Assembly: GCA_030147065.1 (NCBI GenBank)
Contig: JASLAP010000684.1
Span: forward strand, 1-17,068
Length of the DNA: 17,068 nt
From: Pseudonocardia sp.
Lineage (GTDB): Bacteria > Actinomycetota > Actinomycetes > Mycobacteriales > Pseudonocardiaceae
Reading direction: 5' to 3'
In this document: in pieces, positions 14,442 through 17,068 of the stretch
Position numbering within the stretch: position 1 is the first letter of the stretch
Layout of the letters: every line of letters starts with the position of its first letter
Notes under the pieces: generated by a model
The model's database searches: none
Seen by the model: only the letters and a program-made list of their open reading frames with translations
Told to the model about the DNA's origin: nothing
Position numbers and translations under genes: made by a program

Positions 14442-15050
14442 TCAGGCGGGTGGCACCGGATCGGCGCCCAGGACCCCGCCGACGACCGTCCGCACCATCC
14501 GGCGCACGGCGTCGGGGGTCGGCCGAGCGCCGGTCCGGTCGGCGAAAAGCAGGTGACCGGCCCCGATCAGGGTGGCGGCGAGGGTGTCCACGTCGGCGCC
14601 CGCGGCGATCCGGCCGAGGTCGCGCTCGGCGGCGAGGTAGCCGGCCATCATCTCGGCGGCCTCGGTGAGCACCGGGACGCCGGCCGGCCAGGTCGGGCGC
14701 AGCCGGGCGCGCAGTTCGTCCCGGAAGCTGACCAGGGCGACGACCGCCACCGCGACCGACCCGAACAGCGCGGTCAGCGCGTCGGCGAGGTTGTCGACCA
14801 CCTCGCCCGAGCCCGCCGATCCGCGCAGGGCCGCGGCCTGGTCGTCCATCCGGTGCACGCGGTCGAGGACGAAGTCGGCGAGGAAGGCGTCGAAGTCGGC
14901 GAAGTGGCGGTGCAGGACGCCCTTGGCGCAGCCGGCCTCCTCGGTGACCGCGCGGCTGGTCAGCGCCTCCGGCCCGGCCCGCTGCAGGACGCGCCCGGCG
15001 GCGTCGAACAGTTGCTGGCGCACGTCGCGGAGCGCGACCCCGGTCGGCAT
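14442..15050 (-). CDS. TetR/AcrR family transcriptional regulator
   Basis: 202 residues from ATG 15050, with AGGTGG 8 nt upstream. A GTG at 15062 in the same frame would add four residues, but its purine run directly abuts it. The N-terminal helix-turn-helix runs about 9-55: VRQQLFDAAGRVLQRAGPEALTS, then AVTEEAGCAKGVLHRHF. The ligand-binding C-terminal domain is helical and variable, as expected. It is divergent from the methyltransferase gene, and two inverted repeats of the same half-site lie between them, so it most likely represses that gene and itself until a small ligand binds. The ligand is unknown. Confidence 0.92.
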   Translation of the reverse strand: MPTGVALRDVRQQLFDAAGRVLQRAGPEALTSRAVTEEAGCAKGVLHRHFADFDAFLADFVLDRVHRMDDQAAALRGSAGSGEVVDNLADALTALFGSVAVAVVALVSFRDELRARLRPTWPAGVPVLTEAAEMMAGYLAAERDLGRIAAGADVDTLAATLIGAGHLLFADRTGARPTPDAVRRMVRTVVGGVLGADPVPPA

Positions 15051-15071
15051 CGGTGCGGCCACCTTTCCGGA

Positions 15072-15100
15072 TTCCCTAGTGGGCGCTTGCCCACTAGGGT
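15072..15100 (+). promoter_or_regulatory. Methyltransferase promoter, leaderless geometry
   Basis: TAGGGT (15095-15100) ends 6 nt before the ATG. TTCCCT (15072-15077) lies 17 nt upstream as a weak -35 box. The palindromic operator covers the spacer and the -10 box. AGGGTGG could alternatively serve as a ribosome binding site of a longer mRNA. Confidence 0.4.
15074..15099. promoter_or_regulatory. TetR operator 1
   Basis: CCCTAGTGGGC (15074-15084) and GCCCACTAGGG (15089-15099) are perfect 11-bp arms around GCTT. The length and symmetry fit a TetR-family dimer site between divergent genes. Confidence 0.75.
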
Positions 15101-15114
15101 GGGCGCATGCCCAC
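15099..15114. promoter_or_regulatory. TetR operator 2, covering the methyltransferase start codon
   Basis: GTGGGC (15099-15104) and GCCCAC (15109-15114) flank GCAT with the same core as operator 1 but shorter arms. Its centre lies 20 bp from that of operator 1, two helical turns. The ATG at 15107 is inside it. Confidence 0.65.
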
Positions 15115-15934
15115 TCTACCGCCGGACCGGGTTCACACCCCCGTCACCCTCCATCGCGACCGGCAACTCGCGGAGGCCTTCGGCGCCGAGGCCGAGCGCT
15201 ACGACCGGGCCCGGCCGGGCTACCCGGACGCCCTGGTGGACCGGATCGTCGCCGAGAGCCCCGGGCCCGACGTCCTGGACGTCGGCATCGGCACCGGCAT
15301 CCAGGCCCGGCAGTTCCGGGCGGCTGGCTGCGCGGTGCTCGGCGTCGACCCCGACCCGCGGATGGCCGAGGTCGCCCGCCGCGGCGGCATCGAGGTCGAG
15401 GTGGGGACGTTCGAGGGCTGGGACCCGGCCGGCCGGACCTTCGACGCCGTCGTCGCCGCCCAGGCCTGGCACTGGGTCGACCCGGCCGCGGGTGCCGCCA
15501 AGGCGGCCCGGGTACTGCGGCCCGGCGGACGGCTGGCGGTGTTCTGGAACGTCGGCCAGCCCGCGCCCGACGCGGTGGCGGCCTTCGCGGCGGTCTACGC
15601 CCGGGTCCTGCCCGGGCTGCCGATCTACGACCCGGCCAGGACCGCCCTGGAGGCGTACGCGGCGTTCTTCACCGACGCGGCCGACGGCATGCGGAGCGCG
15701 GGTGCGTTCGGCCGGCCCGAGCAGTGGCGGTACGACTGGGCGCGGACCTTCACCCGCGACGAGTGGCTGGACCAGGTGCCCACCCTGGGCGGGCACAACC
15801 GGCTCCCGGTGGCCACCCTGGAGGAACTGCTGACGGGCATCGGCGACGCCGTCGACGAGGTGGGTGGCAGCGTGCCGATGAGCTACACCACGGTGGCGGT
15901 CACGGCCGTCACGGGGACGCCGCCCACCCGGTAG
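15107..15934 (+). CDS. Class I SAM-dependent methyltransferase
   Basis: 275 residues. The N-terminal FGAEAERYDRARPGYP (25-40) is typical of small-molecule methyltransferases of the UbiE/Methyltransf_11 type. Motif I is VLDVGIGTGIQARQF (56-70), with the glycine-rich SAM loop. The acidic residue of motif II is Asp81 (GVDPDPRM). AAQAWHWVD (117-125) and LRPGGRLAVFWN (137-148) are motifs IV and V/VI. The substrate is unknown. The start at 15107 fits the family N-terminus and leaderless promoter spacing; translation from within operator 2 is unusual. It is divergent from the TetR gene, which likely controls it, so a role in detoxifying or modifying the TetR ligand is a reasonable guess only. It converges on the transglycosylase gene with 3 nt between the stop codons. 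Confidence 0.93.
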   Translation: MPTLPPDRVHTPVTLHRDRQLAEAFGAEAERYDRARPGYPDALVDRIVAESPGPDVLDVGIGTGIQARQFRAAGCAVLGVDPDPRMAEVARRGGIEVEVGTFEGWDPAGRTFDAVVAAQAWHWVDPAAGAAKAARVLRPGGRLAVFWNVGQPAPDAVAAFAAVYARVLPGLPIYDPARTALEAYAAFFTDAADGMRSAGAFGRPEQWRYDWARTFTRDEWLDQVPTLGGHNRLPVATLEELLTGIGDAVDEVGGSVPMSYTTVAVTAVTGTPPTR

Positions 15935-15937
15935 GGC

Positions 15938-16747
15938 TCAGTAGCCGACGTACGACCCGGAGGCGTTGGTGCGGCCGCCGGCCTCGAGGGTCTCGATGCC
16001 GTACCGGTCGATCATGTAGTTGACCCCGGCGGTGATGTTGGCGATCGGGTCGGTGATCGGGCGGTCGGCCAGGCTCGGGTCGACGAACGCCTCGAACGTC
16101 GACGGGATGGTCTGCATCAGGCCCTGCGACGGGGTGCCGGCGCGGGCGTTGCTGTCCCAGTTGTTGATCGCCCGGGGGTTCCCGCCGGACTCCTTCATGA
16201 TCACGTTCTTGATCCCGGGAGCCAGGTCCTGGGGCAGGTCCAGCACGTCCAGGGCCTCGGCGATCCAGCCGTCCACGCCGCCTTCGGCGATCAGCGCGTC
16301 GAGGCGCTCGCGCTCCACCCGCTCGGCCTCCTCGCGGGCCAGCTGCTCGGCGAGCTGCTGGGCGAGGTCGGCGCCCTTGCCCAGCTTGGCCAGGTGCTCG
16401 TCGGCCGCGGCGAAGCCCTCGCCGGCCAGCTCGTAGGTCACCGGCACCAGCGAGGGCAGGGCGGTCTCGCCCTCGGCCAGGGTCAGCACGGTGCTGGCCG
16501 CGGCGAGGGTGGTGTCGACGTGCGCCTCGTCCGCGTTCGCCACCGGGGCGCCGGCGTCGGTCAGGAACGGGACGAAGGTCGAGAACGTGCCGGTGGCGAC
16601 CGCGCCGACCGCGGCGGCGGAGGCCAGCACGCTGGTGCGGAGCCGGGGAGCGGCGGGGGCGGAAGCACGGGCGATGAGCTGGGTGGCCGGGATGGAACCC
16701 GACGCCTGACGTGCATGCCGACCACGGGGGGAGCGGTGACCCGACAC
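15938..16747 (-). CDS. Secreted or membrane-anchored transglycosylase (SLT domain)
   Basis: 269 residues from GTG 16747. A basic N-terminus (1-38) precedes one hydrophobic segment at about 38-61, acting as signal or anchor. A charged, probable coiled-coil helix lies at 113-153. The SLT/lysozyme-like domain covers about 175-256, with IMKESGGNPRAINNWDSN, catalytic Glu186, and SQGLMQTIPSTFEAF. The pattern is that of actinobacterial muralytic transglycosylases that cleave peptidoglycan glycan strands. The GTG is preferred over the in-frame ATG at 16846: GAGAGGCAGG precedes it by 4 nt, and the extra 33 codons contain unusual codons (AGA, AGG, TCT, CGA, GTT) and lie in a structured leader. The protein ends in SGSYVGY soon after the domain. 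Confidence 0.88.
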   Translation of the reverse strand: MSGHRSPRGRHARQASGSIPATQLIARASAPAAPRLRTSVLASAAAVGAVATGTFSTFVPFLTDAGAPVANADEAHVDTTLAAASTVLTLAEGETALPSLVPVTYELAGEGFAAADEHLAKLGKGADLAQQLAEQLAREEAERVERERLDALIAEGGVDGWIAEALDVLDLPQDLAPGIKNVIMKESGGNPRAINNWDSNARAGTPSQGLMQTIPSTFEAFVDPSLADRPITDPIANITAGVNYMIDRYGIETLEAGGRTNASGSYVGY

Positions 16748-16867
16748 AGACCTGCCTCTCAGCGCTGGGGGAGCGAGCCGCTCACCGCGCTTCCGGCCGG
16801 GGGGAACCGTCGAGCTGTCTCGGGGGAGCGACAGCGCGTTGCGCATGTGATCGGATCGTGACGCTTG
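16748..16867 (-). other. Putative structured 5' leader of the transglycosylase gene
   Basis: If translation starts at GTG 16747, about 120 nt of leader lies between it and the predicted transcription start near 16867. The leader has a hairpin GCTGTC/GACAGC (16814-16835) with a C-rich loop. GCTCCCCC on the minus strand occurs at 16829-16822 and 16774-16767, and again inside the coding start at 16734-16727. GCGGTGA (minus, 16788-16782) can pair with TCACCGC (16739-16733), enclosing ribosome binding site and start codon. It lacks the conserved boxes of the c-di-AMP riboswitch. Confidence 0.35.
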
Positions 16868-16873
16868 GCGAGA

Positions 16874-16903
16874 ACCTTACGAGGAGTTCTCCTCGTTGGA
16901 CAA
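16874..16903 (-). promoter_or_regulatory. Transglycosylase promoter
   Basis: On the minus strand TTGTCC (16903-16898) and TAAGGT (16879-16874) are separated by 18 nt. TANNNT and TTG both match housekeeping consensus. Confidence 0.5.
16879..16896. promoter_or_regulatory. 18-bp palindrome in the promoter spacer
   Basis: ACGAGGAG and CTCCTCGT are perfect 8-bp arms with a TT centre, filling the -35/-10 spacer. A second dyad GAGAAC/GTTCTC (16870-16875 and 16886-16891) overlaps it, so both cannot form at once in RNA. The placement suggests a regulator binding site. Confidence 0.5.
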
Positions 16904-17011
16904 GACGCGGGACTGCCTGCTGGCGCACCTGACCTGCCGTTCGTCGGGTCTGCGGTCGCCGGAGGGCCCCGCCGGTGCCGGGGCCAGCGGTCACCCGGTG
17001 CGACGAGCGGG

Positions 17012-17068
17012 CTAGTCGGCGTCGTCGCGCTCGCGCAGCGCCCGGAGTTGCGCCACCAGGTCGTCCAG
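17012..17068 (-). CDS. C-terminal fragment of an unknown protein, cut by window edge
   Basis: Eighteen residues, LDDLVAQLRALRERDDAD, precede a TAG at 17014-17012. The piece looks like the end of a charged amphipathic helix and has the high-GC third positions of coding sequence. It is too short to identify. It lies upstream of the transglycosylase gene on the same strand, but that gene appears to have its own promoter. Confidence 0.5.
   Translation of the reverse strand: MDDLVAQLRALRERDDAD

Noticed and set aside
16733..16867. c-di-AMP (ydaO-type) riboswitch upstream of the SLT gene
   Set aside because: Expected by analogy with other actinobacterial wall hydrolase genes, but the conserved purine-rich boxes are not found on the correct strand. 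The GGGGGAGC elements lie on the opposite strand.

Overview
This is a high-GC actinobacterial chromosome segment. Codon third positions are almost all G or C, GTG starts are common, and several genes look leaderless. It also carries actinobacterial families: a Zincin_2 metalloprotease, a YlbL-type PDZ/S16 protease, UPF0182, ECF42 with a DGPF protein, and DrrA/DrrB. The exact genus cannot be read from the sequence. Pseudonocardiales or Geodermatophilaceae-like organisms are a guess from gene content only.

Left part (1-6.5 kb), conserved core. A truncated YgjP-type metallopeptidase converges on a Zincin_2-family protein. That gene is divergent from a membrane-anchored PDZ/S16 (Lon-type Ser-Lys) protease, which is followed by a large seven-helix UPF0182 membrane protein. 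A strong hairpin ends this block. A complete initiator tRNA-fMet with encoded CCA and its own perfect 17-bp terminator stem comes next.

Middle part (6.6-9.1 kb). A two-gene leftward operon encodes a DGPF/YCII-domain protein and an ECF42-type sigma factor. A promoter-like TGTCGA-N17-CGAC element precedes it and fits autoregulation. A divergent gene encodes a small uncharacterised helical protein.

Accessory part (9.2-13.7 kb). Five leftward genes probably form one transcription unit: a ribbon-helix-helix regulator, a DUF4097 beta-strand-repeat protein, a DrrA-like ABC ATPase, an ABC-2 permease and a cytochrome P450. Two junctions are 4-bp ATGA overlaps. The unit starts with a promoter embedded in six TGGC repeats spaced at helical periodicity, and ends in a 13-bp stem terminator. 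It is the best candidate for an undescribed system: a self-regulated envelope-stress or export module with an attached oxidase.

Right part (13.8 kb to end). A RibD/DHFR-like reductase converges on a TetR regulator. TetR is divergent from a SAM methyltransferase, and their shared control region holds two inverted repeats centred exactly 20 bp apart. The methyltransferase start codon lies in the second one. A leftward secreted transglycosylase (SLT domain) follows. Its putative promoter has an 18-bp palindrome between the -35 and -10 boxes, and a leader of about 120 nt precedes a probable GTG start. The last bases hold the 3' end of another leftward gene. Apart from operators, hairpins and promoters listed below, I see no insertion sequence, CRISPR array, attachment site or origin.
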